Counted from the stretch's first letter, positions 30,335 to 41,342 are shown. The stretch: DNA of 64,000 nt from Dehalococcoidia bacterium (GCA_022450395.1 JAKUQE010000013.1:1-64000), one strand, 5' to 3'. The notes: a model not told the origin generated them from the letters alone. Numbers and translations: made by a program.

Positions 30335-31540
30335 ATGGCAACAATTCTGCGAAATCTAACCTACCAAGGTATTCCGATCTGGCGGAATATCTTCGTGATC
30401 CAATGGGCTTCGCAGATCTTGTCCGGCGTTCTAGTCGTGGTATTGGTCGGCTGGTTCTTCGTCAACATCGGCAATGCGATACAAGAACGGGACATACCCT
30501 ACGGTTTCAGCTTTCTGTCACGGGCATATCAAACTCCCATCGGTCAGCATTTTTTGGCCTATAAATCCTCAGACAGTTTTCTCTACGCCTTCGTTGTCGC
30601 GGCCACCAACACCATAGTAGTCTCCATCGTCGGGGTGATTCTGGCGACGGTGCTGGGAATTATCGTAGGAATCTCCCGCATGTCGGGCAACTGGATCGTT
30701 TCCAAAGCGGCGTTGGTGTACATCGAGTTCTTCCGCAACGTCCCCTTGTTGCTGCACCTATTTTTCTGGTTCTATATCGTCCTCGCGCTGCCGCCGGTTC
30801 GGCAAGGATACGTTATCGCCCAGAGGCTCTACATAAATAACGGAGGCGTGTCGTTTCCCTCGCCGTCCCCCACCAACGGCGGTTTGGCGGCAACGTGGGT
30901 TTTGGCAGCGGTCGTGGCCGTTATCATCGGTTGGGTGATCCGCCGCTGGTTGGCCCGGCGGGAGCGAGATACGGGCGTGGCTTCCTATCCGCTGGCGGCG
31001 GGATGCGCGGCCGCTGTAGTTGTCGGCGCCGCTGCATGGCTGATCCTAAGCGCTGCGGGTGGGGCAGCCCCTTTCGTCATTTCGCAACCGGAGCCTCACG
31101 GAACTTTCGGCCGAATTGCCGGGGGATTCACCGTCCCGGGCGGGCTGATAGCCCTGCTGATAGGACTGGTCACATATACGTCGTCCTTCATCGCCGAAAT
31201 CGTCCGGGCCGGTGTCCAGTCGGTCGGCCGTGGGCAGACGGAGGCCTCGCGTGCTGTCGGACTGTCGGCGATGAGTACCCTGCGCGATATAACATTTCCC
31301 CAGGCGCTACGGGTCATCGTACCCCCGCTGATCAGCCAATGCTTAAACCTCACGAAAAACAGTAGCCTGGCCGGCGCCATCGGGTATTCAGACCTGACGA
31401 ATGTGGCCAAAACGATGACTCAGACCGCTCCGGCAGTGTCCATATTCATCCTGATTATGGCGGCTTATCTCGCGATGAGCCTGACTTTCTCTTTGATCGG
31501 CAACCTGTATAACCGGCACAGCCGGTTCACCGCGAGCTGA
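30335..31540 (+). CDS. aapQ: Amino acid ABC transporter permease (AapQ-like)
   Basis: ABC-type permease; EFFRNVPLLLHLFFWY-like motif, SFIAEIVRAGVQSVGRGQTEASRAVGLSAMSTLRDITFPQALRVIVPPL. Confidence 0.92.
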   Translation: MATILRNLTYQGIPIWRNIFVIQWASQILSGVLVVVLVGWFFVNIGNAIQERDIPYGFSFLSRAYQTPIGQHFLAYKSSDSFLYAFVVAATNTIVVSIVGVILATVLGIIVGISRMSGNWIVSKAALVYIEFFRNVPLLLHLFFWFYIVLALPPVRQGYVIAQRLYINNGGVSFPSPSPTNGGLAATWVLAAVVAVIIGWVIRRWLARRERDTGVASYPLAAGCAAAVVVGAAAWLILSAAGGAAPFVISQPEPHGTFGRIAGGFTVPGGLIALLIGLVTYTSSFIAEIVRAGVQSVGRGQTEASRAVGLSAMSTLRDITFPQALRVIVPPLISQCLNLTKNSSLAGAIGYSDLTNVAKTMTQTAPAVSIFILIMAAYLAMSLTFSLIGNLYNRHSRFTAS

Positions 31541-31543
31541 AGG

Positions 31544-32794
31544 ATGTTAACCAATCCCCAATTGTTCGCCCCACCGATTTTGCCGCCGCCTCGTTCCGAG
31601 ACGGGTATGGTGGGCTGGATGCGGGTGAACTTGTTCAGCGCCTGGCACAACAGCGCGATGACGGTCATGGCTGGTATCGCTCTGGCGTTGGCCTTATGGT
31701 TCGGACTGGGCTGGATAATTCTAGAAGCTAACTGGGCGGTTGTTCCCACGCTGGGCGGCCGGATCATCATCGGCCAGTACAACATCGAAGCTGCCTGTCC
31801 GGGACAAAACTGCTTTTGGCGGCCTCAGGCTGCCCTCCTGCTGACAACTGCCCTGCTGGGAATGGCCTGGGCGGTGGCCGGCGGTGGCGTCACTAAACGC
31901 ATCGCCTTGGTAGTTGGAGGAATAGCAGCGGCGTTCGCCTTCCTGCCATACGGCTTTGATCGGATGGGTTTGGATGTGCGCCTGCTACTCCTGGCGAACC
32001 TGCCCGCGCTGGCGGTGGGGTGGGCACTTGCCCGTTACACCCGGTTGGGCTCCGCCTCCTGGATCGCTATCCTGAGTGTCCTCGCGTTCATTTTGACCTT
32101 GGTGTTGTTGCGGGGCATACCCGGGGTGCCGTTCTTGCATCCAGTATCGGTGATCTACTGGGGCGGCCTGATGCTCAACCTGCTGCTGGCGATCGCCGGG
32201 ATAGCGCTCAGTTTTCCCGTGGGTATCGTGTTGGCGTTGGGACGACGCAGCCGCCTTCAAGTAGTGAAATTTATGTGCATAGTGTTCATTGAGACCTTCC
32301 GAGGCGTGCCTCTGATAACACTGTTGTTCATGTCCCAAGTGCTGGTGCCCCTGGCGTTTCCAGATAACTTCCCCCAGAACTCCCTGGTGCGAGCCGCCAT
32401 TGTGATTACCCTATTCAGCTCGGCGTACATGGCGGAAAACATACGTGGCGGGCTTCAATCGTTGCACCCTGGCCAAGTGGAGGCAGCGCGGGCGTTGGGA
32501 TTGCCCGGCTGGCAGACCACGCTGTTCATTTCCCTGCCCCAGGCCATCCGCAACGTCATTCCTCCCATCGTGGGGCAGTTTATATCGCTGTTTAAAGACA
32601 CTAGTTTGGTCTACATAATCGGCATGCTGGACGTGGTGGAGATCAGCCGGGCATTCATACAGGGCAACCCCGAATATCTAGCCAACGCGAAAGAATTATT
32701 TATTTTCCTGGCGCTGGTCTTCTGGGTCTTCACCTACGGCATGTCATATGTGAGCAGACGAGTTGAGCAGCACCTAGGCGTGGGTGAGCGGTAA
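31544..32794 (+). CDS. aapM: Amino acid ABC transporter permease (AapM-like)
   Basis: ETFRGVPLITLLFMSQVL...AENIRGGLQSLHPGQVEAARALGLPGWQTTLFISLPQAIRNVIPPIVGQ. Confidence 0.92.
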   Translation: MLTNPQLFAPPILPPPRSETGMVGWMRVNLFSAWHNSAMTVMAGIALALALWFGLGWIILEANWAVVPTLGGRIIIGQYNIEAACPGQNCFWRPQAALLLTTALLGMAWAVAGGGVTKRIALVVGGIAAAFAFLPYGFDRMGLDVRLLLLANLPALAVGWALARYTRLGSASWIAILSVLAFILTLVLLRGIPGVPFLHPVSVIYWGGLMLNLLLAIAGIALSFPVGIVLALGRRSRLQVVKFMCIVFIETFRGVPLITLLFMSQVLVPLAFPDNFPQNSLVRAAIVITLFSSAYMAENIRGGLQSLHPGQVEAARALGLPGWQTTLFISLPQAIRNVIPPIVGQFISLFKDTSLVYIIGMLDVVEISRAFIQGNPEYLANAKELFIFLALVFWVFTYGMSYVSRRVEQHLGVGER

Positions 32795-32853
32795 ACACGG
32801 TTCAGCATTAGCCGTTTTGACAGGTTAGTCGATTAGGATCTACAGAGGATATT

Positions 32854-33624
32854 ATGGTTGCGAACGAACCAACGATTGAACGAACGATAGAGGCCGAGGA
32901 CATCATTGTCTGCCGGGATGTGCATAAGTGGTTCGGCAATTTCCACGTTCTTCGAGGCATCACCACCACCATCAAGAAGGGCGAGGTGGTGGTCGTCTTC
33001 GGACCGTCAGGCTCGGGCAAGTCGACATTTATCCGTACGATAAATCGCCTTGAGGAGCATCAGCGCGGCGACATCATCGTTGACGGCATCGCCCTCACTA
33101 ATGATACCCGCAACATCGATGCTATCCGCCGTGATGTAGGCATGGTTTTCCAGTCATTCAACCTCTTTCCCCATTTAAAGGTCATGAATAACATCACGCT
33201 GGCTCCAATGAAAGTGCGAAAATTGTCTGCTAAAGAGGCTGTGGCCCAAGCCATGGAACTCCTGGAGCGGGTGGGTATACCAGAACAGGCGGACAAGTAT
33301 CCCGCCGAGCTTTCCGGCGGTCAGCAGCAAAGAGTGGCCATAGCCCGGGCGCTGGCCATGCAGCCGAAGATCATGTTATTCGACGAGCCGACTTCGGCTT
33401 TGGACCCAGAGATGATCAAGGAAGTGCTGGACGTGATGCGGGAGTTGGCCACATCTGGCATGACAATGATCGTGATAACTCACGAGATGGGGTTTGCCAA
33501 AGAGGTCGCCGACCGCATGATGATGTTCGATGAAGGCGTGATCGTGGAAGAAGGCTCCCCTGAACAGATATTCGAAGCTCCAAGAAGCGACCGCACCAAG
33601 CTGTTCCTGTCCCAGATCCTGTGA
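32854..33624 (+). CDS. aapP: Amino acid ABC transporter ATP-binding protein (AapP-like)
   Basis: [52 protein letters not shown]; ends with TGA. Confidence 0.96.
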   Translation: MVANEPTIERTIEAEDIIVCRDVHKWFGNFHVLRGITTTIKKGEVVVVFGPSGSGKSTFIRTINRLEEHQRGDIIVDGIALTNDTRNIDAIRRDVGMVFQSFNLFPHLKVMNNITLAPMKVRKLSAKEAVAQAMELLERVGIPEQADKYPAELSGGQQQRVAIARALAMQPKIMLFDEPTSALDPEMIKEVLDVMRELATSGMTMIVITHEMGFAKEVADRMMMFDEGVIVEEGSPEQIFEAPRSDRTKLFLSQIL

Positions 33625-33768
33625 GGTAACAGGATTAACGGGCACGGTATCGGGGGTGATATTCGAGCCCATTGCCGTGTCTGACAACGGACTTCGTTAA
33701 GCCTGTCTCAAGTTGACGCTCCTAGTTGCCTGTGCTACCATCCCAGCGCATCGGTCCGGCGCTCCAAA

Positions 33769-34773
33769 GTGCCGGATTACGTAATTAAACAGCAAATCGA
33801 GCGGGGGGCTGGCGCACTCGGTTCCAGAGTCGGTATGAACTTCCACCAGCAGTTGGCCTCCATCGCCCCAGACAAAGGAACCGTCCTCACCGTCGGAGTT
33901 TTCGACGGAGTTCACCAAGGACACCGTCATTTGTTACGCCGCTTGGTTGAGCGGGCCGGGTCCGATTACCTTCCCACCGTCCTCACTTTTACCAACCACC
34001 CCATATCTGTCCTTCGCCCCGGCGTTGAAATTTCCTACCTGACGTCGCTCGATGAAAGGGTGCGCCTGATGAAGGAGCAGGGCATAGAGTTGGTGGTTCC
34101 TTTGGACTTCACTCAGGAGCTGTCCCAGGTTAGCGCCGACGACTTTACCGCTACCCTCGTAGAGTCCCTTCGCATGAAGGGGTTGGTGGCGGGGCCTGAC
34201 TCTACCTTTGGGCGAGACCGGCAAGGCGACATCGGCTTCCTGAAGAAAAAGGGCTCGGAGTTGGGGTTCTGGGTTGAGGTATTGGACCCTTTTATGATGG
34301 ACGGGGAATTGGTAAAAAGCCGGCGGATTCGGTCAAGTTTGGAGGAAGGTAACGTCGCTGCCTGTGCCAGGCTCTTGGGTCGGAAGTACGGTTTTGAAGG
34401 GCTGGTGGTGAAAGGAGACCAGCGTGGCGCCGGGATGGGATTCCCCACCGCGAATCTGCAGATGGCTCCCCAGACGGCCCTGCCAGGAGACGGTGTTTAC
34501 GCCACCTGGGTAACCATCGATGGCGTGAAGCGCCCTTCCGCCACGAGCATCGGGATCCGGCCCCACTTTGGCTTGTCGGAGCGGTTGGTTGAAGTATTCG
34601 TGATGGATTTCAGCGCCGACTTGTACGGTCAGCGGCTTAACGTGGAGTTTGTCAGCAAACTGCGAGGCCAGGAATCCTTCCCCGGCCTGGAGGAGTTGAT
34701 CGCGCAGATCGACCGGGACGTTGCAGGCGCTAGGGCCGCCCTCGACCAAGACAGGAAAGCGGACGGTGCCTAG
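33769..34773 (+). CDS. ribF: Bifunctional riboflavin kinase/FAD synthetase RibF (start may be 33835)
   Basis: VLTVGVFDGVHQGHRHLLRRLVERA, GRDRQGD, KGDQRGAGMGFPTANLQ. Confidence 0.94.
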   Translation: MPDYVIKQQIERGAGALGSRVGMNFHQQLASIAPDKGTVLTVGVFDGVHQGHRHLLRRLVERAGSDYLPTVLTFTNHPISVLRPGVEISYLTSLDERVRLMKEQGIELVVPLDFTQELSQVSADDFTATLVESLRMKGLVAGPDSTFGRDRQGDIGFLKKKGSELGFWVEVLDPFMMDGELVKSRRIRSSLEEGNVAACARLLGRKYGFEGLVVKGDQRGAGMGFPTANLQMAPQTALPGDGVYATWVTIDGVKRPSATSIGIRPHFGLSERLVEVFVMDFSADLYGQRLNVEFVSKLRGQESFPGLEELIAQIDRDVAGARAALDQDRKADGA

Positions 34774-34775
34774 TA

Positions 34776-36017
34776 GTGCTTAGCGAAGAAGTCATCGACA
34801 AGATAACCCGTCGTGGCGTTCAGGAGATCATCTCCCATGACGAGTTCGTCCGGATGTTGCAAGAGGGAAAGCCGCTACGCCTGAAGATGGGCTTTGACCC
34901 CAGCAGGCCGGACATTCACTTGGGCCATGTGGTGGGTCTTCGCAAGCTGCGCCAACTCCAACAGTTGGGCCACCAGGTGATTCTTGTCGTGGGAGACTGG
35001 ACCGCCCAGATCGGCGACCCAAGCGGCCAGTCGGCCACCCGGCCGGTCCTGACCCACGATGAGGTGGTTTCCAACGCCGAGTCCTACCTGCGCCAGTTCT
35101 TTAAGGTTGTGGACAAGGACCTGACTCAGGTGGTGTGGCAGAGTGAATGGTTCGGCAAGTTTGGTCTCGCGGACGTGATTCGGTTGACCGGAAAGTTCAC
35201 CGTGGCCCAGTTTTTGCAGCGTGACGACTTCGCCAAGAGGTTCCAAGAGCAACGGCCCATCGCCATTACTGAGTTGCTCTACCCGTTGCTTCAAGCCTAC
35301 GATTCGGTGGAGATCCGGTCTGACGTGGAGTTCGGCGGCACCGACCAACGGTTCAACCTGTTGGTGGGCCGGGAACTGCAGCAGATGGAGGGACAACGTC
35401 CCCAGCAATGCTTCCTCATGCCCATTCTGGTGGGCACCGACGGCGTTCAAAAGATGAGCAAAAGCCTGGACAATTACGTCGGAGTGGAGGAGCCGCCCAA
35501 CGATATGTACGGAAAGCTCATGTCACTGCCCGACGAGCTGATCGTTCCCTACTTTGAGTACCTAACTGACGCTCCCTCGGAAGAATTGGCCACCTTTTCC
35601 AGCGACCTGGCGGCGGGTTCGGCCAACCCCATGGTGATGAAGAAGCGCCTGGCCTGGGAGATTACCGCCCAGTTCCACGAGAGGAGCGCCGCCGATGCCG
35701 CCCAGGAAAACTTCGAACGGGTGGTGCAACGCCGTGCCCTGCCCGAAGAGATTCCCGAGTTCGCCGAGCCGTCTTTGGCGCCATCTTTCGAGAATGAGAC
35801 GAGACGGTTGAGCAATATCATCGTGGACGCGGGCTTGGCCCCCAGCACCACCGAAGCGAAGCGATTGATCAACCAGGGCGCTGTACAGATAATCTCTGAC
35901 CCATCTGGTGACTCCCGCACCGTGGACCGGGACGACCGGGCCGCCGGCCTGGGATTGGAGCACCGCACGGTCATCAAAGTCGGCCGCCGCCGATTCATCC
36001 GGCTGGTCAGCTCCTAA
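34776..36017 (+). CDS. tyrS: Tyrosyl-tRNA synthetase
   Basis: KMGFDPSRPDIHLGHVVGLRKL, GDWTAQIGDPSGQS, KMSKSLDNYVG. Confidence 0.96.
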   Translation: MLSEEVIDKITRRGVQEIISHDEFVRMLQEGKPLRLKMGFDPSRPDIHLGHVVGLRKLRQLQQLGHQVILVVGDWTAQIGDPSGQSATRPVLTHDEVVSNAESYLRQFFKVVDKDLTQVVWQSEWFGKFGLADVIRLTGKFTVAQFLQRDDFAKRFQEQRPIAITELLYPLLQAYDSVEIRSDVEFGGTDQRFNLLVGRELQQMEGQRPQQCFLMPILVGTDGVQKMSKSLDNYVGVEEPPNDMYGKLMSLPDELIVPYFEYLTDAPSEELATFSSDLAAGSANPMVMKKRLAWEITAQFHERSAADAAQENFERVVQRRALPEEIPEFAEPSLAPSFENETRRLSNIIVDAGLAPSTTEAKRLINQGAVQIISDPSGDSRTVDRDDRAAGLGLEHRTVIKVGRRRFIRLVSS

Positions 36018-36040
36018 CGGCCGTCCACGCCTCCCACGTT

Positions 36041-36124
36041 CCCGTCCCCCCTACGAACGGTCATTTTCCCCGTCCCCCCTTACGAATGGTCATTTCCCAT
36101 GTCCCCCCTTCGTAAGGAGGGGAC
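36041..36124. repeat. Three-unit ~28-bp tandem repeat downstream of tyrS
   Basis: CCCGTCCCCCCTACGAACGGTCATTTTC / CCCGTCCCCCCTTACGAATGGTCATTTC / CCATGTCCCCCCTTCGTAAGGAGGGGAC. Confidence 0.8.
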
Positions 36125-36239
36125 TTTGATTGCATCCCTTCACGTTGACACCCCTTTCGGGCCAATCTAGACTGGATACTAGAAACGGTTTCAGGGATCA
36201 GTCCGGACTGATCCTTCTCAGTATTCCTGGAGGTGCCCA

Positions 36240-37904
36240 TTGTCTCCCTCTGAAGATTCGGAGCGGTTGCGTAGCCATATCAGCCAGTGGCGCGACAATA
36301 ACGTTGGCGCCGGGCAACGCCGCCCGGACTACAAGACCCCGTCTCAGATCCCGGTGAAGGAGGTATACACTCCTGAGGACCTGCCGGATTCTGACTATCT
36401 GCGAGACGTCGGACTGCCGGGGGAGTACCCCTATTTGAGGGGGGTCCATCCCACGGGTTACCGGGCACGCTTGTGGACCATGCGCATGTTCGCCGGGTTT
36501 GGTCTGGCCGAAGAGACCAATGAACGTTTTAAAGTCTTGCTGGGCAACGGCGAAACCGGCCTGAGCGTTGCCTTCGACATGCCCACCCTCTACGGTTATG
36601 ACACCGACGACCCCAGGGCAGCCGGTGAGTTCGGCACGTGTGGCGTGGCGATCTCCACTATGGCCGACATGGAGACTCTCTTCGACGGCATCAGCCTTGA
36701 GGACGTCACCACCTCCATGACCATCAACAGCCCGGCGGCTATCATCTGGGCCATGTTCATCGCCGTTGCGGAAAAACAAGGGGCTGATCTGAGTAAAGTC
36801 GGCGGCACCTTGCAGAACGACATCCTCAAGGAGTACATCGCCCAGAACGAGTACATATTCCCTCCCGAGCCTTCCATGCGTCTGGTGGTGGACACTGTGG
36901 AGTTCGCCACGAGGCACATGCCCCGCTGGAACCCCATCAGCATCAGCGGCTACCACATCCGGGAGGCTGGGTCCAACGCGGTGCAGGAGCTGGCTTTCAC
37001 CCTGGCCGATGGATTTGAGTATGTGCGCCAATGCGTTGCCCGGGGACTGGCCATCGACGACTTCGTGCCCAGGCTCAGCTTCTTCTTCAACGTGCACAAC
37101 AATTTCTTCGAGGAGATCGCCAAGTTCCGCGCGGCCCGGCGTATCTGGGCCCGGGAGATGACGGAGACGTTCAAGGTCCAGAACCCGCGTTCGGCGTGGC
37201 TACGGTTCCATGCCCAGACTTCCGGAGCCACCCTGACGGCTCAGCAGCCGGACAACAACGTGGCCAGGGTGTCCATGCAGGCATTGGCCGCGGTCCTTGG
37301 CGGCTGCCAGTCGCTGCATACCAACGGTAAGGACGAAGCCTGGGCTCTCCCTTCAGAAGACGCGGCCCTTCTAGCCCTACGCACCCAGCAGATCATCGCC
37401 CACGAAACGGGAGTCACCGATACGGTTGACCCGCTAGGTGGCAGCTACTTTGTAGAGTCGTTGACCAACCAACTGGAAGCCGCGGCCTACGACTATTTTC
37501 GACGCATCGACGATATGGGCGGGGTTATGGCGGCTCTTGAGAGCGGCTTCTTACAGAGAGAGATCGCCGACGCGTCGTATATCTATCAGATGGAAGAGGA
37601 CCGTAAAGAGCGGATCACGGTGGGCGTCAACGAGCACTGCACCGACGACGCTCTGGAGATACCCCTGCAACGGGTTGACCGGGAGGGAGAGCGGCGCCAG
37701 GTAGACCGGTTGAACGAGATACGGCGCACTCGGGACAATCGCGACGTGGCGGAAAAACTGCGGGCTTTGGAACGAGCCGCCAAGGGTTCGGACAATCTGA
37801 TGCCGCCCTTGTTGGAGGCGGTGAAGGCGTATGCGTCAGTGGGGGAGATGATGGACGTGTTCCGGGGCGTCTTTGGCGAATACCAACCCTCGTGGGGATT
37901 TTAG
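36240..37904 (+). CDS. Methylmalonyl-CoA mutase large-subunit-type acyl-CoA mutase (catalytic domain only)
   Basis: YTPEDLPD...[74 protein letters not shown]. Confidence 0.94.
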   Translation: MSPSEDSERLRSHISQWRDNNVGAGQRRPDYKTPSQIPVKEVYTPEDLPDSDYLRDVGLPGEYPYLRGVHPTGYRARLWTMRMFAGFGLAEETNERFKVLLGNGETGLSVAFDMPTLYGYDTDDPRAAGEFGTCGVAISTMADMETLFDGISLEDVTTSMTINSPAAIIWAMFIAVAEKQGADLSKVGGTLQNDILKEYIAQNEYIFPPEPSMRLVVDTVEFATRHMPRWNPISISGYHIREAGSNAVQELAFTLADGFEYVRQCVARGLAIDDFVPRLSFFFNVHNNFFEEIAKFRAARRIWAREMTETFKVQNPRSAWLRFHAQTSGATLTAQQPDNNVARVSMQALAAVLGGCQSLHTNGKDEAWALPSEDAALLALRTQQIIAHETGVTDTVDPLGGSYFVESLTNQLEAAAYDYFRRIDDMGGVMAALESGFLQREIADASYIYQMEEDRKERITVGVNEHCTDDALEIPLQRVDREGERRQVDRLNEIRRTRDNRDVAEKLRALERAAKGSDNLMPPLLEAVKAYASVGEMMDVFRGVFGEYQPSWGF

Positions 37905-38070
37905 TACTGGTCCATTTTTGTCATGAGTGATGGCCGGCCAATCTCGGCATCATTTCATTCCCAGGAGCGAAGCGACGGGGAACCTAGAGCTGGGGCCTTT
38001 CACCCATCCTGAGATTCCTCCCTGCGGCTGGAATGACAAATGTTGCGCTTAACCGGACACGGCAATAACA

Positions 38071-38106
38071 ATTACAAGAGCCCCGGCCACCCGGGGCTCT
38101 TGTAAT
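38071..38106. terminator. Bidirectional terminator, 16-bp perfect stem
   Basis: ATTACAAGAGCCCCGG-CCAC-CCGGGGCTCTTGTAAT between convergent genes. Confidence 0.85.
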
Positions 38107-38136
38107 TTGGTGCTGGTTCCTAACCGGACCTTGGGA

Positions 38137-40176
38137 CTAAACCTTTTCCTCTTCTTTGGCCCGTTTGGCTTCCTCGATTACCTTGAGTTGCATGTCGGGC
38201 GGCAAAGGATCGTAGTGGTCGAACTCCAACCGGTAAACGCCCCGGCCTTGGCTGACCGACCTCAGGTCCTGGGAGTAACGTTGCACCGCTCCTTGAGGTA
38301 CTTCAGCTTCGATCTCGGTGCTTCCGTCCATGGGGGTCATGCCCAGAATACGGGCCCGTTTGCCTTGCAGGTCGCTCATTACCTCCCCGGTGTAGGTGTC
38401 GGGCACGGTAACGTACAGCTTCATGATCGGCTCTAGCAGGATGGGACTCGCGTCGGCCACGCCTTTGCGCATGGCCTGGTTGCCGGCGATCTCAAAGGAC
38501 ATTCCCGAAGAATCCACGTCGTGGAAGCTTCCGTCGCAAAGCACGGCTTTCATGTCCACCATGGGGAAACCGGCCAGCACTCCCTCATCCATGGCCTTTA
38601 TGACGCCCTTCTCGACCGATGGGAAGTACTCCCTGGGCACCTTTCCGCCAACAACCTCGGTGCCGAACTCGAACCCCGCGGTACGGTCCAGCGGCTCCAG
38701 CCGGATGACTACATGGCCGTACTGCCCGTGTCCGCCCGACTGTTTCTTGTGCCGGTATTCGGACCTGATCGTCTGGGTGATGGTTTCTTTGTAGGCCACC
38801 TTGGGCATCTTGACTCTTAGGTCGGCGCCAAACTTGCGCCGTATCTTGTCCATGGCCACATCGATCTGGGCGTCGCCCAGGCCGGAGATCAGCGATTCGG
38901 CGGTGTCTGGGTCCCGGGAATATCGTAACGTGGGGTCCTCTTCCACGATGCGGGCCAGGGATGTGGACATTTTGTCCAGGTCGGCTTTGGTCGCGGGAGA
39001 CACGGCCACCCGATAGAACCCTACGGGAAAGTCGATCGGCTCGAAGCTAACCGGCTGTTCCCGGAGACATAACGTATCGCCGGTCAACGTCTCGGAAAGC
39101 TTACCGATGGCGCCGATGTCTCCGGCGCTAACTTCGGTCACGTTCTCCTGAGATTTGCCTCGAGGCAGATACAACTGTCCGATGCGCTCATTGTTCTCCC
39201 GGCCGCTGTTCCAAACCTCCGAGTTGCTCTTGATGACGCCGCGATAGACCCGGAAAACGGACAGTTTACCCACGAATGGGTCGGCAGTGGTTTTGAATAC
39301 GAAAGCGGCCAGCGGTCCGTTGGCATCGGCCTCGAATCCGTCAGCGCCGCTGGACATTTCAGGCTTGACTCCGTCTTTTGGCGAAGGCAAGAATTCCCTT
39401 ACCAAGGCCATACACTCTTCCACACCCACGTTATCGGTGGCTGAGGCGGCCAAAATGGGCACGAGATCGCCGTTAAGAATGCCGGCCCGGACGGCGGCCG
39501 CTATCTCTTCATTGGTCAGGTCTTCTCCTTCCAGGTATCTGTCGGCCAAGGCGTCATCGGTTTCCGCCACGGCTTCAATCAGACGTTCTCTGGCAGCCTC
39601 CAACTCGGCGGCGATCTCCCCGGGGGCGTCAGCAGGGGGATGAATCACGCTGACGACGCCCTTGAAGTCCTGGGCGCTTCCGATGGGTAGTTGAAAGGGA
39701 ACGCAGTGGTTCCCGAAGGTTGCTTGAATCTCGGACACGCAACGGTCGAAGTCCGCATTTTCCCGATCCATCTTGTTGACCAAGAACATCCTGGGCAAAC
39801 CCTGGTCCTTGGCCAGGTTCCAGGCCCGTTCGGTGCCAACGTCTACGCCGGAAGGCCCGGCCAGCAGGATCAAAGCTGATTCAACCACCCGCAACGCGGC
39901 GGTAACTTCGCCTTGAAAGTCGTCATATCCTGGAGTATCCAGGTAATTGACTTTGTATCCGTCTGCTTCACAAGCGATCAGAGTAGTCTGGATGCTGCTG
40001 CTACGCTTGATCTCTTCCGGCTCGAAATCGGAGACGGTGTTGCCATCCTCGATCCGGCCAAGACGCGTAACGTGCTTGGAATTGAAGATCAGGGCTTCGC
40101 TGAGAGACGTCTTCCCGGCGCCGCTGTGCGACAGTAGAACCACGTTTCTGATGTTTCCGACATCTACGTTGGGCAT
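38137..40176 (-). CDS. Elongation factor G-like translational GTPase
   Basis: SHSGAGKTSLSEALIF, DTPGYDDF, NKMDRENADF; divergent EF-G paralogue. Confidence 0.92.
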   Translation of the reverse strand: MPNVDVGNIRNVVLLSHSGAGKTSLSEALIFNSKHVTRLGRIEDGNTVSDFEPEEIKRSSSIQTTLIACEADGYKVNYLDTPGYDDFQGEVTAALRVVESALILLAGPSGVDVGTERAWNLAKDQGLPRMFLVNKMDRENADFDRCVSEIQATFGNHCVPFQLPIGSAQDFKGVVSVIHPPADAPGEIAAELEAARERLIEAVAETDDALADRYLEGEDLTNEEIAAAVRAGILNGDLVPILAASATDNVGVEECMALVREFLPSPKDGVKPEMSSGADGFEADANGPLAAFVFKTTADPFVGKLSVFRVYRGVIKSNSEVWNSGRENNERIGQLYLPRGKSQENVTEVSAGDIGAIGKLSETLTGDTLCLREQPVSFEPIDFPVGFYRVAVSPATKADLDKMSTSLARIVEEDPTLRYSRDPDTAESLISGLGDAQIDVAMDKIRRKFGADLRVKMPKVAYKETITQTIRSEYRHKKQSGGHGQYGHVVIRLEPLDRTAGFEFGTEVVGGKVPREYFPSVEKGVIKAMDEGVLAGFPMVDMKAVLCDGSFHDVDSSGMSFEIAGNQAMRKGVADASPILLEPIMKLYVTVPDTYTGEVMSDLQGKRARILGMTPMDGSTEIEAEVPQGAVQRYSQDLRSVSQGRGVYRLEFDHYDPLPPDMQLKVIEEAKRAKEEEKV

Positions 40177-40417
40177 CTAGCATCCCCCTTTGGTTTAGGG
40201 TACCAAAATGCAGGTTAAGTCACCCAACCAGATCAACCGGCCCGGCCAGTTTTGACCAGGCCTCCGGCGGGATGAATCCCAGCCTTCGGTTCTGCGGTAA
40301 TTGTAGCTGTTTAGGTGGCGTTGGTGCAATATGTTTTGGACGAATGACGTCCCTACGGAAACTGCCAGGCATCCGGCAGGCTTCCAGATGCAACGCCGGC
40401 GCCAAGATTCGGACCGT

Positions 40418-40445
40418 TTGACACCTTGTGACGCCGGGATATAAT
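40418..40445 (+). promoter_or_regulatory. Sigma-70 promoter upstream of ridA-like gene
   Basis: TTGACA - 16 nt - TATAAT. Confidence 0.75.
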
Positions 40446-40522
40446 AAAACATCCTTGGAATCCAGGCTCGAGATTCCAGGCTTGGCGATAGGGTTCTAGA
40501 AGATGTTTTGCGAGGTGTAGCG

Positions 40523-40909
40523 ATGCCGAAGAAAGAGATAATCTCTAGCGATAAACTGGCGCCCGGCAGGGGCCTGCTTTCCCAGGCTACCCGATTCGGA
40601 AACATGGTGTTCGTGCAAGGGTGCACCGGCCGCCATCCAACCACCAACGACACCGGCAAAGACATCAGAGAGCAGACACGGTTCACCCTGGACCGGATCA
40701 AGCTCATCTTGGAAGCCGCTGGAACATCCCTGGACAACGTGATGACCAACACCTGCTACTTGGCTCGCAAAGAAGACCTGGAGGGGTTCAACGAAGTCTA
40801 CGGAGAGTATTTCAAAGATGACCGGCCGGCGCGCACGGCGATCATCGTCGAGTTCGGCGCGGCCGATAACCTGGTGGAGATAACCTCCACGGCATGTATT
40901 CCGGGATAG
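40523..40909 (+). CDS. RidA family protein (enamine/imine deaminase-like)
   Basis: LSQATRFGNMVFVQGCTG...DIREQTRFTLDRIKLILEAAGTSLDNVMTNTCYL...RPARTAIIVEFGAADNLVEITSTACIPG. Confidence 0.92.
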   Translation: MPKKEIISSDKLAPGRGLLSQATRFGNMVFVQGCTGRHPTTNDTGKDIREQTRFTLDRIKLILEAAGTSLDNVMTNTCYLARKEDLEGFNEVYGEYFKDDRPARTAIIVEFGAADNLVEITSTACIPG

Positions 40910-40941
40910 GATAGTCTAAATACGCCAGGCAGGAGCATCCC

Positions 40942-41175
40942 ATGGGAACTAGAGCCTACATACTGATCGAAACCCAGGTAGGAATGGCCAGGGGTGTCGC
41001 GGACTCGTTGCGTTCTTTCGACAAAGTTCAGACGGTTGACGTCATCACCGGGCCGTTCGATGTCATCGTTCTGATCGAAGCCCCGGATATGGCGGCGGTG
41101 GCCGATCTGGTAACCGGTCAGGTCCAGGGACTGAAGGGCGTGATCCGCACCATTACTTGTGTAGCGGCGGGGTAA
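40942..41175 (+). CDS. Stand-alone Lrp/AsnC ligand-binding (RAM) domain protein
   Basis: AYILIETQVGMARGVADSLRSFDKVQTVDVITGPFDVIVLIEA... Confidence 0.88.
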   Translation: MGTRAYILIETQVGMARGVADSLRSFDKVQTVDVITGPFDVIVLIEAPDMAAVADLVTGQVQGLKGVIRTITCVAAG

Positions 41176-41204
41176 GATTATTTCCGGGATCTATTGGGAG
41201 GGGC

Positions 41205-41268
41205 CCTTCGACAGGCTCAGGGCTAACGGACAAGAGAACTCCCGCCGTTGGTAGTAGGCTTGTCGAAC
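41205..41268. repeat. Dispersed inverted repeat, TTCGACA...TGTCGAA family
   Basis: CCCTTCGACAGGCTCAGGGCTAACGG...CCGTTGGTAGTAGGCTTGTCGAAC. Confidence 0.75.
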
Positions 41269-41342
41269 CACAGCGCCGGGTAGGAATCCAAGCATTGGCT
41301 ACGGAACAATCCGATTTGGCTCGCCTCGTGACCTGCCGGGAG

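Noticed and set aside
36041-36124. CRISPR array reading of the ~28-bp repeated units after tyrS
   Set aside because: Units are directly adjacent with no spacers, only three copies, and no cas genes in the window.
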